DNA of 64,000 bases from Rhodospirillales bacterium (GTDB lineage Bacteria; Pseudomonadota; Alphaproteobacteria; Rhodospirillales; Magnetospirillaceae), in contig JACFNC010000015.1 of the NCBI GenBank assembly GCA_019455065.1, forward strand, positions 38,905 through 102,904, given 5' to 3'. A model generated the notes under the pieces. That model saw only the letters and a list, made by a program, of their open reading frames with translations. It did no database searches and was not told the DNA's origin. Numbering within the stretch: position 1 is the first letter of the stretch; each line of letters starts with the position of its first letter. Position numbers and translations under genes: made by a program. This document shows positions 26,572 to 37,885 of the stretch, in pieces.

Positions 26572-28566
26572 CTATTCCGCCGGTTGCAGGGTCTTGGCCG
26601 GGCGCACCTGGCGGCGCGACGGCGCGCCCACCCTGTGGCGTCGGTCGCTGAGCGAGACCAGGCCGCCCACCACCATCGTCAACGCGCCGATCCACAGCCA
26701 CGGGATCAGCGGATTGTGGTAGAGGCGGGTGACGTAGCCGCCGCGATTGTCGGCGTCTGCGATCACCGCGTACAAGTCGGCCCAGCCGTTCGTCCAGATG
26801 GCCGCCTCGGTGGTCGGGCGCGGCGGCTGGGTGTACTGCCGCCGCTCGGGCTCCAGCACGGTGACCGGGCGGCCGTCGCGCGTGACCTCGAAGACGCCGC
26901 GCAGGCCGCTGTAGTTGGGCCCGCGGAACGAGTTGACGGATTTGAGCGTGTAGTCGTAGCCGGCCACCTCGACCGTGTCGCCCGGGCGCATGACCTGGAC
27001 GCTCTCGATCTTCCACGCCTCCGACCCGGTGATGCCGGCGATGACGACGGCCAGGCCGGCATGGGTTATGGTCATGCCGTAGGCGGCGCGGGGCAAGTGG
27101 CGCGCCCGCCGCAGGCTTTCGCCAAGCGGAGCGCGGAACAGGCGGATGCGCTCGCCGTACTCGACCAGGGTGCCGACCAACAACCACGCCGCCAGGGCGA
27201 TGCCGCCGACGGCGCCCACCGTCGCCCCGTCGCCGCCGACCAGCAGCCAGGTCGCCACCGCGGCGGCGGCGGCGGCGGCGAAGGCCAGCTTGAGCCGGGC
27301 CAGGGTTCCGCCGAGGTCGCCGCGCTTCCACGCCAGCATCGGCCCGATCGCCATCGCCACCACCATGGGCACCATCAGGGGCACGAACACGGCGTTGAAG
27401 AAAGGCGGTCCGACCGAGACCTTGCCCAGGTTCAGGGCGTCGGCGAACAGCGGATAGAGGGTGCCGAGCAGGACGGTGCCGGCGGCGGTGGACATCAGCA
27501 GATTGTTGAGAACCAGGCCGCCCTCGCGCGAGACCGGCGCGAACAGCCCGCCGCCCTTGAGCGCCGGGGCACGCACCGCGTACAGGGTCAGCGAGCCGCC
27601 GGTGCAGGCGATGAGCAGGGCGAGGATGAACACGCCGCGAGTCGGGTCGGCGGCGAAGGAGTGCACCGAGGTCAGCACGCCCGAGCGCACCAGGAAGGTG
27701 CCCAGCAGGCTGAGGCTGAAGGTGATGATGGCGAGCAGGATCGTCCAGCTCTTCAGCGCGTCGCGCTTCTCGACCACAACCGCCGAATGCAGCAGCGCGG
27801 TTCCCGCCAGCCAGGGCATGAACGAGGCGTTCTCGACCGGGTCCCAGTACCACCAGCCGCCCCAGCCGAGCTCGTAATAGGCCCACCAGCTTCCCAGCGC
27901 GATGCCGCAGGTCAGGAACACCCACGCGGCCAGGGTCCACGGCCGCACCCAGCGCGCCCAGGCGGCGTCGACGCGGCCCTCGATGAGCGCGGCGACGGCG
28001 AAGGAAAAGGCCATCGAGAACCCGACATAGCCGAGATAGAGGAACGGCGGGTGGAAGGCCAGCCCGGGGTCCTGGAGCAGCGGGTTGAGGCCGCTGCCGT
28101 CGGCGGGCGCCGGGTCCAGACGCTCGAAGGGATTGGAGGTGAACAGGATGAACAGCAGAAAGCCGACGGTGATCATCGCCTGCACCGACAGCACCCGCGC
28201 CCGCAGGGCCGGCGGCAGGTTGCGGCCGAACACGCCGACCGCCATGCCGAACACCGCCAGGATCGTGATCCACAGCAGCAGCGAGCCCTCGTGGTTGCCC
28301 CACACGCCGCTCACCTTGTAGAGCATCGGCTTGGCGGTGTGCGAATTGGTGGCGACGTTCAGCACCGAGAAGTCGCTGACGACATAGGCGTAGGTGAGGG
28401 CGGCGAAGGCGACTCCGATGCACAGGAACTGCGCGGTGGCCGCGGCGCCCGCCATATTCGTCCAGGCCTGGTTGCCGCGCTGCGCCCCGATCAGCGGCAC
28501 GGTGGCCTGCACCAGGGCGACGAACACGGCAAGGATAAGGGCGAAATGCCCCAGCTCGACGATCAC
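26572..28566 (-). CDS. ccmF: Cytochrome c heme lyase subunit CcmF
   Basis: A 664-residue polytopic membrane protein that joins heme to apocytochrome c. The WWD heme-handling motif is GWGGWWYWDPVENASFMPWL. NHEGSLLLWI and the PFLYLGYVGFSMAF segment are also as in the family. Its start overlaps the ccmE stop by 4 bp. Confidence 0.95.
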   Translation of the reverse strand: MIVELGHFALILAVFVALVQATVPLIGAQRGNQAWTNMAGAAATAQFLCIGVAFAALTYAYVVSDFSVLNVATNSHTAKPMLYKVSGVWGNHEGSLLLWITILAVFGMAVGVFGRNLPPALRARVLSVQAMITVGFLLFILFTSNPFERLDPAPADGSGLNPLLQDPGLAFHPPFLYLGYVGFSMAFSFAVAALIEGRVDAAWARWVRPWTLAAWVFLTCGIALGSWWAYYELGWGGWWYWDPVENASFMPWLAGTALLHSAVVVEKRDALKSWTILLAIITFSLSLLGTFLVRSGVLTSVHSFAADPTRGVFILALLIACTGGSLTLYAVRAPALKGGGLFAPVSREGGLVLNNLLMSTAAGTVLLGTLYPLFADALNLGKVSVGPPFFNAVFVPLMVPMVVAMAIGPMLAWKRGDLGGTLARLKLAFAAAAAAAVATWLLVGGDGATVGAVGGIALAAWLLVGTLVEYGERIRLFRAPLGESLRRARHLPRAAYGMTITHAGLAVVIAGITGSEAWKIESVQVMRPGDTVEVAGYDYTLKSVNSFRGPNYSGLRGVFEVTRDGRPVTVLEPERRQYTQPPRPTTEAAIWTNGWADLYAVIADADNRGGYVTRLYHNPLIPWLWIGALTMVVGGLVSLSDRRHRVGAPSRRQVRPAKTLQPAE

Positions 28567-29015
28567 TCCTTCGGCCCCCCTTCCTTGCCGTCCTGCCAGT
28601 GGCCGGAAGCCTTGAGGGCGTCGGACACCTCCTTGGGCATGTAGTTCTCGTCGTGCTTGGCCAGCACATCGGCGGCAACGAACACGCCGTCGGTTCCCAT
28701 CTTGCCCTCGGCCACCACCCCCTGCTCCTCGCGGAACAGGTCGGGCAGGATGCCGTTGTAGGTGACGGGCACGGCATTGACCATGTCGGTCACCCGGAAT
28801 CGCACCAGTTGGCCGTCACGCTGGATGCTGCCCTTCTCGACCAATCCGCCGATGCGGACGCGCCGCTCGGGCGGCACGCCTTTCTCGGCCAGTTCGGTGG
28901 GGCTGTGGAAATAAACCAGATTGTCGTTGAAGGCGGTGAGGACCAGCGCCGTGGCGGCGCCCAGGGCCAGCATGCCGAGAACGACGAAATAGAGCCGCCT
29001 TTGCTTACGCGTCAC
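28563..29015 (-). CDS. ccmE: Heme chaperone CcmE
   Basis: A 150-residue periplasmic heme carrier with an N-terminal anchor (LYFVVLGMLALGAATALVLTAF). The covalent heme-binding His is in LAKHDENYMPKEV. The start is taken as GTG 29015 (VTRKQRRLYF), which overlaps the ccmD 3' end by 11 bp. A longer frame from 29090 would overlap most of ccmD and lacks family features. Confidence 0.93.
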   Translation of the reverse strand: MTRKQRRLYFVVLGMLALGAATALVLTAFNDNLVYFHSPTELAEKGVPPERRVRIGGLVEKGSIQRDGQLVRFRVTDMVNAVPVTYNGILPDLFREEQGVVAEGKMGTDGVFVAADVLAKHDENYMPKEVSDALKASGHWQDGKEGGPKE

Positions 29016-29220
29016 CGGCGGCCTCCGCGTTGCCCGCCGCGGGGGTCTGGCGGCGGCGGGGCCGCTCCGGGCGGGCCTGCTGAAGAACACGCAACTCGGC
29101 CTCGCGATTGCGCAGGGTGCGCAGGCTGGCGACCAGCAGGGCGCCCATCACGACCGCCGTGACGGCATAGGCGGGCCATACATAGCCCGCGTAACCGCCC
29201 ATCTCGAAAAAGCTTGCCAT
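29005..29220 (-). CDS. ccmD: Heme exporter protein CcmD
   Basis: A 71-residue protein with FFEMGGYAGYVWPAYAVTAVVMGALL, the standard CcmD start and single helix, and a long basic cytoplasmic tail. It helps release heme-loaded CcmE from CcmABC. The position between ccmC and ccmE confirms it. Confidence 0.9.
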   Translation of the reverse strand: MASFFEMGGYAGYVWPAYAVTAVVMGALLVASLRTLRNREAELRVLQQARPERPRRRQTPAAGNAEAAGDA

Positions 29221-29242
29221 GGACTGTCTCTTTGCCTCGCGC

Positions 29243-29974
29243 TCAGCCGACGCCCTGACCGCGGACCTGGGTCAGGCGAATCGCGCGTATCTTAGCCGCC
29301 AGAATCTCGGCCCGTACCCGAAGGAACAGGACGGTCACGAAGAAGGTAGTGAACCCCACGCCCATGAGCAACAAGGGAGCCAGCATGCTGGGGTCGATGG
29401 CGGGGCCGCCCATCTTCACCACGCTGGCCGGCTGATGGAGGGTGTTCCACCAGTCGACGGAGAACTTGATGATGGGGACGTTGACGAAGCCGGCCAGGGC
29501 CAGGATGGCCGCCGCGCGTGCCCCCCGCGTCGGGTCGTCGAAGGCGTCGACCAAGGCCATGTGGCCCAGATACAGGAAGAACAGGATCAGCATGCTGGTC
29601 AGGCGCGCGTCCCAGGCCCACCATGTGCCCCACATCGGCTTGCCCCACAGGGCGCCCGTGACCAGGCACACCAGGGTGAAGCCGGCGCCGATCGGGGCCG
29701 CCGACTTGGCCACCAGATCGGCCAGCGGATGCTTCCAGATCAGCGCCGTGGCGCTGGCCACCGCCATCGTCGTGTAGACGAACAGGCCCATCCATGCCGA
29801 TGGCACGTGAACGTACATGATGCGCACGGTGTCGCCCTGCTGGTAGTCCGCCGGCGAGGCGACCAGGCCGAAGAACAGCCCCGCGGCGATCAGCAGGACG
29901 GTGGCGCCCGCGGTCCATGGCATCACCACGGCGGCCAGGCGCAGGAAGCGGGCGGGATTGGCGAAACGATGCAT
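29243..29974 (-). CDS. ccmC: Heme handling protein CcmC
   Basis: A 243-residue six-helix membrane protein that loads heme onto CcmE. The WWD motif is MWGTWWAWDARLTSMLIL, flanked by conserved histidines (VHVPSAWMG, EHPLAD-like KHPLAD). It is separated from ccmB by 78 bp, the only sizeable gap in the ccm cluster. That gap (29975-30052) is AT-rich, contains ATTAC-N8-GTAAT at 30019-30036, and may hold an internal promoter. Confidence 0.95.
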   Translation of the reverse strand: MHRFANPARFLRLAAVVMPWTAGATVLLIAAGLFFGLVASPADYQQGDTVRIMYVHVPSAWMGLFVYTTMAVASATALIWKHPLADLVAKSAAPIGAGFTLVCLVTGALWGKPMWGTWWAWDARLTSMLILFFLYLGHMALVDAFDDPTRGARAAAILALAGFVNVPIIKFSVDWWNTLHQPASVVKMGGPAIDPSMLAPLLLMGVGFTTFFVTVLFLRVRAEILAAKIRAIRLTQVRGQGVG

Positions 29975-30052
29975 GACGCTGTTCTACTGCGGTTCGATGG
30001 CAAATTCCAGAGTAGCCTATTACCTTAGTATGTAATCCGGAGCGTGTAATGC

Positions 30053-30727
30053 TTATTCGATAGCCTGACGCACCGCCGCCGAGGCCGCCCACGGGCACAG
30101 CGGCAGGGCGACCAGCAGCAACGCGCCCAGAACCATCAGATGCGCGTCCGGGCTGAACCCGTGTATCGCGGCGTCCACCGCTCCCACTCCGAAGATCAGC
30201 ACAGGGATGTAGAGCGGCAGGATGAGCAGCGACAGCAGCACCCCGCCGCGGCGGGCTCCCAGCACGAGCGCGGCCCCGATCGAACCGATCAGGCTGAGCG
30301 ACGGGGTTCCCAGCAGCATGGCCAACAGCAGGGTGACGAAGCCGGCGCCGTCCATGTGCAGCAGCACCGCGAGCAGTGGGGCCGCGACGATGAGCGGCAG
30401 GCCGGTGGTCAGCCAGTGGGCGGCGATCTTGGCCACCACCACGATCTCCATGGCGGTCGGCGTCAGCGTCAGCAGTTCCAGGCTGCCGTCGTCATAATCG
30501 GTCTGGAACAGCCGATCCAGAGACAGCATCGAGGCCAGCAGCGCGGTGACCCACAGGATGCCCGCGCTCACCCGCTCCAGGATGTTGACCTCGGGGCCGA
30601 TGCCGAACGGGAACAGCACGACCGTCAGGACGAAGAAGGTGACGACCATGATGCTGTCGCTGCCCTGCCGCAGCGCCAACCTGAGCTCGCGCCGGATGAC
30701 TCCGGCGAAAGTGGCGCCTAGAGCCAT
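30053..30727 (-). CDS. ccmB: Heme ABC exporter permease CcmB
   Basis: A 224-residue six-helix ABC permease. The N-terminal IRRELRLALRQGSDSIMVVTFFVL and the segment RLFQTDYDDGSLELL are CcmB hallmarks. With CcmA and CcmC it drives release of holo-CcmE. The start ATG 30727 overlaps the ccmA 3' end by 10 bp. Confidence 0.93.
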   Translation of the reverse strand: MALGATFAGVIRRELRLALRQGSDSIMVVTFFVLTVVLFPFGIGPEVNILERVSAGILWVTALLASMLSLDRLFQTDYDDGSLELLTLTPTAMEIVVVAKIAAHWLTTGLPLIVAAPLLAVLLHMDGAGFVTLLLAMLLGTPSLSLIGSIGAALVLGARRGGVLLSLLILPLYIPVLIFGVGAVDAAIHGFSPDAHLMVLGALLLVALPLCPWAASAAVRQAIE

Positions 30728-31395
30728 GTGCCCAACTCCGCGTTCCAGGTTGCGGTAACGGCGTAGTCGGCCATCTGCAGCTCGCGCCCACCCGGCAGAT
30801 CGATGTCGGCATGCGTCGAGACCGCCACCATGCCGCCGCCCGCGCGGTGCTCGGCGATGATCTCCTCCAGCACCCGCACCGAGGCGCGGTCCAGGGCGAC
30901 GCTGGGCTCGTCGAGCAGCCACAGCGGCGCGGGCGCGGCCAGCAACCGGGCCAGGTTGAGGCGCCGCTTCTGGCCGGCCGACAGCAGCTTGCCGGGCGTG
31001 CCCGCAAGGTGGTCGAGGCCCAGCCGCTCGAGCGCCGCGTCGGTCTTGTCGTCGCTCTCGGCGCCATGCAGCCGCGCCCAGAACGCCAGGTTCTCGATCA
31101 CCGTCAGCACCGGTTTGATGGCGTCGTGGTGGCCGACGTAATGGATGCGCCCGGCATGGCGCTCGCGGTCGGCGGCCACCGCCTCGCCGTTCCACGACAG
31201 TTCGCCGGCGGCGGGGCGGATCAATCCCGCCATCAGGCGCAACAGGCTGGACTTGCCGCTGCCGTTGGGGCCCAGGAGGATGAGGGCGTCGCCCGCGTTG
31301 AGCGAAAAGTCGAGGCCGGTGAAGACGACGCGCTCGCCCCGGACGCAGGTGAGGGAGGTTCCAGCGAAGGACGAGGTCAGGGTGCCGTTTCTCAT
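30718..31395 (-). CDS. ccmA: Heme ABC exporter ATP-binding protein CcmA
   Basis: A 225-residue ABC ATPase: Walker A LLGPNGSGKSSLLRLMAGL, signature LLSAGQKRRLNLARLL, Walker B LWLLDEPSVALD. It powers release of heme-loaded CcmE. ATG 31395 (MRNGTLTSSF) is chosen over an ATG at 31437 because it brings the length in line with the family. First gene of ccmABCDEFGHI. Confidence 0.93.
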   Translation of the reverse strand: MRNGTLTSSFAGTSLTCVRGERVVFTGLDFSLNAGDALILLGPNGSGKSSLLRLMAGLIRPAAGELSWNGEAVAADRERHAGRIHYVGHHDAIKPVLTVIENLAFWARLHGAESDDKTDAALERLGLDHLAGTPGKLLSAGQKRRLNLARLLAAPAPLWLLDEPSVALDRASVRVLEEIIAEHRAGGGMVAVSTHADIDLPGGRELQMADYAVTATWNAELGTWL

Positions 31396-31450
31396 GGGCG
31401 GCAACCATAGCAAATTCACGTCGATGGAACAGCGCAATCAGCGCCGAAGG

Positions 31451-31483
31451 AAAGCGGCCGGCGGGCTTTGCGCCGCCGGCCGC
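31451..31483 (-). terminator. Candidate terminator downstream of the OmpV-like gene
   Basis: GCGGCCGGCGG (31454-31464) and CCGCCGGCCGC (31473-31483) make a perfect 11-pair stem with an 8-base loop. On the minus strand it is followed by TTTCCTT. It sits about 155 bases past the OmpV-like gene and before ccmA. The rest of 31396-31638 holds no gene that I can recognise. Confidence 0.5.
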
Positions 31484-31638
31484 CAAGACCCGAGGAAAAG
31501 CCGCTTCGGGGGGTCGGGGGGCGCGGCGCTCCTCCTGGGGTGCGGATCCTATTCAAAGCCTCGAATGTGGCGGGAATGGGGACCGCATTTGGGCATGTTG
31601 AAGACGGATTGGAGGGGATGCGGCAAATTGCCGCAGGC

Positions 31639-32334
31639 CTAGAAGCGGAAGCCCAGGCCGGCGCCGAGATGGAAGCGGTTGGGTTCGGGGCCGTTGGAAC
31701 CCTCGGAAAGCTCGGTCAGGACGCGTTTGGCGCCCGCGATTCCGGCGACGTAGAAGCTGGGCGTGATGTCGTGGGTGAACGACACCGCCACGCTGACGTC
31801 CCGATAGCCCGCCAACCCGTCGGCATCGGCGCCGAACGCGGAGAGGGCCGGGCTGACACTGAAATAGGATCCGCTCTGGTCGCCGTTCGCCCACTCGGCG
31901 CCCAGGCGGACGCGATAGACGGTGCCCAGCCCCGGCAGGCGGGACTCGAAGGCGGCACCGAGGTCGGCGACGAACCCTTCACGGTTGCCGCCGCTCAAGC
32001 TGCCGTCGAAGCGGAACTGGTCGTAGGCGATCTCGACGAAGCCGCCCAGCGCCATCGGCCGCGAGCCGGCGGCCGCCTGGGCGGCGTTGCGGGCGACGGA
32101 GACGACGGGACCGACGGTGACGTTGCGCGACAGGCTGAGATTCAGGCGGAACTTGTCGATCCCCTCGCTCTCGGCGGCGCCGATCGCCTTGGCGGCGGCA
32201 TCGGGGACGTTGCGGTCGAGGAGCGCGCGCGGCATCGAGCCGGGGATCAGGGGCGACTCGCGCATCGGCCCGGCGACGGCCGGCCACGACAGCGCACTGA
32301 ACACGACGGACAAGGTTGCCACGGACCTGAACAC
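31639..32334 (-). CDS. OmpV/MipA-like outer-membrane barrel protein
   Basis: A 231-residue secreted protein: signal peptide (VATLSVVFSALSWPAVAG), then an amphipathic beta-strand pattern ending in GAGLGFRF with the terminal Phe typical of outer-membrane barrels. SGSYFSVSPALSAFGADADGLAGYRDVSVAVSFTHDI and YVAGIAGAKRV resemble the C-terminal half of MipA/OmpV proteins. It is shorter than the OmpV-like protein at 2580-3455 and may be a reduced relative. Function is unknown. Confidence 0.6.
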   Translation of the reverse strand: MFRSVATLSVVFSALSWPAVAGPMRESPLIPGSMPRALLDRNVPDAAAKAIGAAESEGIDKFRLNLSLSRNVTVGPVVSVARNAAQAAAGSRPMALGGFVEIAYDQFRFDGSLSGGNREGFVADLGAAFESRLPGLGTVYRVRLGAEWANGDQSGSYFSVSPALSAFGADADGLAGYRDVSVAVSFTHDITPSFYVAGIAGAKRVLTELSEGSNGPEPNRFHLGAGLGFRF

Positions 32335-32432
32335 GGAGAACCCCTCGCTAATCCTTTCGATCCCTTCTAGACCCTAATCCGATTCCAAATCCAATGCGAA
32401 TCGTGAATGGGTGCCCCACGCAAAAGGGTTAC

Positions 32433-34388
<1,956 letters not shown>

Positions 34389-34489
34389 CTCCCTCCTGGT
34401 CTGGGTGCCTAAGCTCTAACGCACCGACGCGCTCTCGCCAAGGCCCCGCCGCCGCGCTATCAAGAGAATGCGGCCGCGAGGCCCGATGC

Positions 34490-35416
34490 GTGAAAGGCCC
34501 AGCCGTGCCAAACGCCCTTCGCGGCGATCCGTTCCTCCCGCTGCCCGGCAACGTGCGCGGCGCCCTGTGGCTGCTGCTCTCGGCGCTGGCCTTTTCCGGC
34601 ATGAACGGCCTGATCAAGGGACTGGGCAGCGACGTCCACCCCTTTCAGATCGCCTTCTTCCGTAGCCTGTTCGGGCTGGCCGTCGTCCTGCCCTTCGTCG
34701 TTCGCGCCGGCTGGCGGGGCATGGCGACGGCGCGGCCCGGCATCCATGCCGCGCGCGCCCTCTTCGGCGTCAGCGCCATGTGGTGCAGCTTCTACGCCTT
34801 GGCCCACCTTCCGCTCGCCACCGCCGTCGCCATCATGTTCGCCAAGCCGCTGTTCATGATCGTGCTGGCGGTGCTGTTCCTGGGCGAAACCGTACGCTGG
34901 CGGCGCTGGTCGGCCACCGCGGTCGGCATGGCCGGCGTTCTGGTGATGCTGCGGCCGGGCGGCGGCGAGACCTTCGCGGCGCTGATGGCGCTGGCCGCGG
35001 CCCTGTTCGCGGCCATGGCGTTCGCCACGGTGAAGCGGATGACCGCCACCGAGCGGCCGATGGTCGTGCTGTTCTGGTTTTCGGTCCTTGCCACCGTGGG
35101 CACCCTGCCGCCCGCCTTGTTCGTGTGGCGCATGCCTTCGGGCGCGGCGTTCGCCCTGCTGCTGGCGGTGGGGGCGCTGGGCAGCCTCGCGCAGTATTTC
35201 CTGGTGCGCGCCTTCACGGTCGGCGAGGCGACGGCGGTGGTGCCCGTCGACTATCTGACCCTGCTGTTCTCCGGCCTCATCGGATACCTCGTTTTCGCGG
35301 AAGTGCCGGACGGCGCGACGATAATGGGCGGGGCGATCGTGGTGGCCAGCACGCTCTACATCGTCGGTCGCGAGACGCGCTTGGGCGCGGGCGAACGCCC
35401 ACGCCCGCCCGACTAG
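34490..35416 (+). CDS. DMT-family (EamA) membrane transporter
   Basis: A 308-residue protein with ten predicted membrane helices in two EamA repeats ([19 protein letters not shown] at the start of the first; [20 protein letters not shown] at the start of the second). [16 protein letters not shown] is typical of the RhaT/EamA group. Such proteins export amino acids, nucleosides or other metabolites; the substrate cannot be read from the sequence. Its last 4 bp overlap the convergent YkvA-like gene. Confidence 0.83.
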   Translation: MKGPAVPNALRGDPFLPLPGNVRGALWLLLSALAFSGMNGLIKGLGSDVHPFQIAFFRSLFGLAVVLPFVVRAGWRGMATARPGIHAARALFGVSAMWCSFYALAHLPLATAVAIMFAKPLFMIVLAVLFLGETVRWRRWSATAVGMAGVLVMLRPGGGETFAALMALAAALFAAMAFATVKRMTATERPMVVLFWFSVLATVGTLPPALFVWRMPSGAAFALLLAVGALGSLAQYFLVRAFTVGEATAVVPVDYLTLLFSGLIGYLVFAEVPDGATIMGGAIVVASTLYIVGRETRLGAGERPRPPD

Positions 35417-35772
35417 CGACGCAGCGACTCGGCTGCCCTGGCGCGGTGTTCGGCCGTGATGTGGGGGGTAACCGCACGAATGGCCGCGAACAGGGCGGCC
35501 GCGTCATCGGTGAAGCCGAGGCCGGCCACGAAGTCGGGAATGAGATCGGCCGGCATCACGAAATACGCCACCGCCGCCAGCAGGATGCCCTTTGCGCGGG
35601 CCGGCGTGCGCGGGTCGAGGGCGCAGTACCAGGCGGCCACCAGTTCGGTCGCGAACGGCACGCGGCCGGCCGTGCGACGCATCTTGCTCCAGAACTCGGA
35701 GTCTCGGACGGGAGAAAGGTTCACCCATGCCTCCGCAAACACGTCCCCGCCCATATGGCGGCGACGGAGCAT
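35413..35772 (-). CDS. YkvA-family (DUF1232) protein
   Basis: A 119-residue protein with the DUF1232 core ILLAAVAYFVMPADLIPDFVAGLGFTDDAAAL, which contains a conserved PxDLIPDF motif in a membrane-associated helix pair. DUF1232 proteins are widespread and of unknown function. ATG 35772 or ATG 35754 may start the protein. Confidence 0.78.
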   Translation of the reverse strand: MLRRRHMGGDVFAEAWVNLSPVRDSEFWSKMRRTAGRVPFATELVAAWYCALDPRTPARAKGILLAAVAYFVMPADLIPDFVAGLGFTDDAAALFAAIRAVTPHITAEHRARAAESLRR

Positions 35773-35841
35773 CTTCGCAACGCCCCGCCCGATCTGCTAT
35801 CACCATGTCCGTCTTTACGAATTCTACAAGGGAAGCGGACC

Positions 35842-36603
35842 ATGCAGGTACGGGGAGAAGCCGCCATCGTCACCGGGGCGGCGTCGGGGCTGGGCGCCGC
35901 GACGGCCAGGGCGTTGGCGGCGGCGGGCGCGAAGGTCGCCCTGTTCGACGTGAATCTGGAGGCGGCCGCCGCCACGGCGGCGGAGATCGGGGGGCTCGGT
36001 GTGCGCTGCGACGTGGCCGACGCCGCCGATGCCGAGGCCGCGATCGCCAAGGCGCGCGCGGCGCACGGACCGGCCCGCGTCCTGGTCAACTGCGCCGGCA
36101 TCGCCCCGGCGGCCCGCATCGTGGGCAAGGACGGGCCGATGGCCCTCGACGCCTTCGCCCGGGTCATTCAGGTCAACCTCATCGGCACCTTCAACATGAT
36201 GCGCCTGGCCGCCGCCGACATGTCGGGCCTGGCGGCACTGGACGACGGCGAGCGCGGGGTGATCGTCAACACCGCCTCGGTGGCGGCCTTCGAGGGGCAG
36301 ATCGGCCAGGCGGCCTATGCCGCGTCGAAGGGCGGCGTGGCCTCGCTGACCCTGCCGGCGGCCCGCGAGTTCGCCCGTTTCGGGGTGCGGGTCATGACCA
36401 TCGCGCCGGGCTTGTTCCTGACTCCGATGATGAAGGGCCTGCCGCCGGCGGCACAGGAGAGCCTGGCCGCCAGCGTTCCCTTCCCGACGCGGCTGGGCAA
36501 GCCCGAGGAGTACGCGGCCACGGTCATGCACATCGTCGCCAGCGCGATGCTCAACGGCAGCGTCATCCGCCTCGACGGCGCCCTGCGCATGCAGCCCAAG
36601 TGA
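35842..36603 (+). CDS. Short-chain dehydrogenase (3-hydroxyacyl-CoA dehydrogenase-like)
   Basis: A 253-residue SDR enzyme with the NAD-binding [22 protein letters not shown] (NAG-type) and the active-site Tyr-Lys in AYAASKGG with the Ser in [20 protein letters not shown] and [10 protein letters not shown] at the C-terminus resemble type II 3-hydroxyacyl-CoA dehydrogenases (HSD17B10-like), which oxidise 3-hydroxy-2-methylbutyryl-CoA. The neighbouring enoyl-CoA hydratases agree with an acyl-CoA role. The start ATG 35842 follows GGGAAG. Confidence 0.83.
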   Translation: MQVRGEAAIVTGAASGLGAATARALAAAGAKVALFDVNLEAAAATAAEIGGLGVRCDVADAADAEAAIAKARAAHGPARVLVNCAGIAPAARIVGKDGPMALDAFARVIQVNLIGTFNMMRLAAADMSGLAALDDGERGVIVNTASVAAFEGQIGQAAYAASKGGVASLTLPAAREFARFGVRVMTIAPGLFLTPMMKGLPPAAQESLAASVPFPTRLGKPEEYAATVMHIVASAMLNGSVIRLDGALRMQPK

Positions 36604-36624
36604 GGCCTGGTCACCGGCCGGTCC

Positions 36625-37464
36625 ATGCCTGAGCTGCCCGAGGTCGAAACCGTCCGCCGCGGCCTCGCCGCCGCGCTGGAGGGACGCGTGCTGGCGTGGG
36701 TGCGGGCCTTCCGGCCCGACCTGCGCAGGCCGCTGCCGCCCAACTTTTCCGAACGCCTGACGGGTCGGCGGGTGAAGCGGCTGTGGCGGCGCGCGAAATA
36801 CCTTCTCGTCGAAATGGACGACGGCCTTGTGCTGATCGTTCATCTCGGCATGTCGGGCCGCATGACCGTGGGTCGGCCGACGGCCGGCGTCCTGGACGCC
36901 CACGACCACGTCGCCTTCGTCACCGACGACGGCACGCAGGTGACGTTCCGCGATCCGCGCCGCTTCGGCTTGATGACCTTCTGCGACCGCGACTCGTGGC
37001 CGGGCCATCCGTTGCTTCGCGACCTCGGCCCCGAGCCCCTCGACGAGGCCTTCACCGGCGCCGCCCTGGCCGCCCGGCTCGCCGGCCGCCGATCGCCGCT
37101 CAAGACCGCCCTCATGGACCAGCGCGTGGTGGCGGGCATCGGCAACATCTATGCCTGCGAATCCCTCTATCGGGCCGGGCTGTCGCCGCGCCGCCGCGCC
37201 GACACGGTGTCGGGCGCCCGTGCCGACCGGCTCGCCGCCGCCATCAAGGCGGTGCTGAGCGAGGCCGTGGCCGCCGGCGGCTCGACGCTCCGCGATCACC
37301 AGCAACCGTCGGGAGAGCTTGGCTACTTCCAGCATCGCTTCGCGGTCTACGGGCGCGAGGGGCAGCCGTGCCCGGCGTGCGTGCCGGGGTCGTCCTGCGG
37401 CGGCATCCGCCGCATCGTGCAGGCCGGCCGCTCAACTTTTTTTTGCGCCAAACGACAGCGCTGA
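36625..37464 (+). CDS. mutM: Formamidopyrimidine-DNA glycosylase with altered zinc finger
   Basis: A 279-residue Fpg/MutM enzyme that removes 8-oxoguanine. The catalytic N-terminus [13 protein letters not shown] (Pro1, Glu2 after Met removal), the Lys in [18 protein letters not shown] and the H2TH region [23 protein letters not shown] are intact. The C-terminal zinc finger is unusual. Cys249, Cys252 and Cys274 are present but the fourth ligand is Arg277 (CAKRQR instead of CPxCQR). The loop is about five residues longer and carries an extra Cys258. The codons around the T8 run give no sign of a frameshift. Confidence 0.92.
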   Translation: MPELPEVETVRRGLAAALEGRVLAWVRAFRPDLRRPLPPNFSERLTGRRVKRLWRRAKYLLVEMDDGLVLIVHLGMSGRMTVGRPTAGVLDAHDHVAFVTDDGTQVTFRDPRRFGLMTFCDRDSWPGHPLLRDLGPEPLDEAFTGAALAARLAGRRSPLKTALMDQRVVAGIGNIYACESLYRAGLSPRRRADTVSGARADRLAAAIKAVLSEAVAAGGSTLRDHQQPSGELGYFQHRFAVYGREGQPCPACVPGSSCGGIRRIVQAGRSTFFCAKRQR

Positions 37465-37480
37465 TGGTATAGCGGGGCCC

Positions 37481-37846
37481 ATGGCGACGCGTTATCTGCC
37501 CGTGGTCGCTCTGGCCGCCCTTCTGACGGCGGCCGCGCCCGGGCACGCCGAGAACTTTCTGTCGGAAATCGACGACCTGCCGCTGATGCCCGGTCTGCGC
37601 GAGCGGCCGTCCGCGGGGCTGCTGTTCGACACGCCCGCCGGCCGCATCGCCGAATCGCATGCAGAGGGGGCCGTCGCCGCAGACCGCGTCATCGCCTTCT
37701 ACGCCGCCACTCTGCCCGAACTCGGCTGGGTGGCGGTCGGCCCGCAGCAGTATCGTCGTGACAACGAGGCGTTGCGGATCGAGGTGGCGGTCGAGCGCGG
37801 CGCCACCCGGGTTCGCTTCATAGTAACGCCGGCCGCTGCGCCGTAA
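37481..37846 (+). CDS. Secreted hypothetical protein downstream of mutM
   Basis: A 121-residue protein with a clear signal peptide (YLPVVALAALLTAAAPGHAE). The mature part has ENFLSEIDDLPLMPGLRE, then LLFDTPAGRIAESHAEG, and a small alpha/beta segment (RVIAFYAATLPELGWVAVG, YRRDNEALRIEVAVE). The tail looks like a compact domain of the kind found in small periplasmic proteins that bind or stabilise partners. I do not recognise a named family. It sits 16 bp after mutM and 39 bp before an enoyl-CoA hydratase gene. Confidence 0.75.
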   Translation: MATRYLPVVALAALLTAAAPGHAENFLSEIDDLPLMPGLRERPSAGLLFDTPAGRIAESHAEGAVAADRVIAFYAATLPELGWVAVGPQQYRRDNEALRIEVAVERGATRVRFIVTPAAAP

Positions 37847-37885
37847 CCGAGATACTTGCCCAACGTCGAAACGGGGGAGAGTCGT

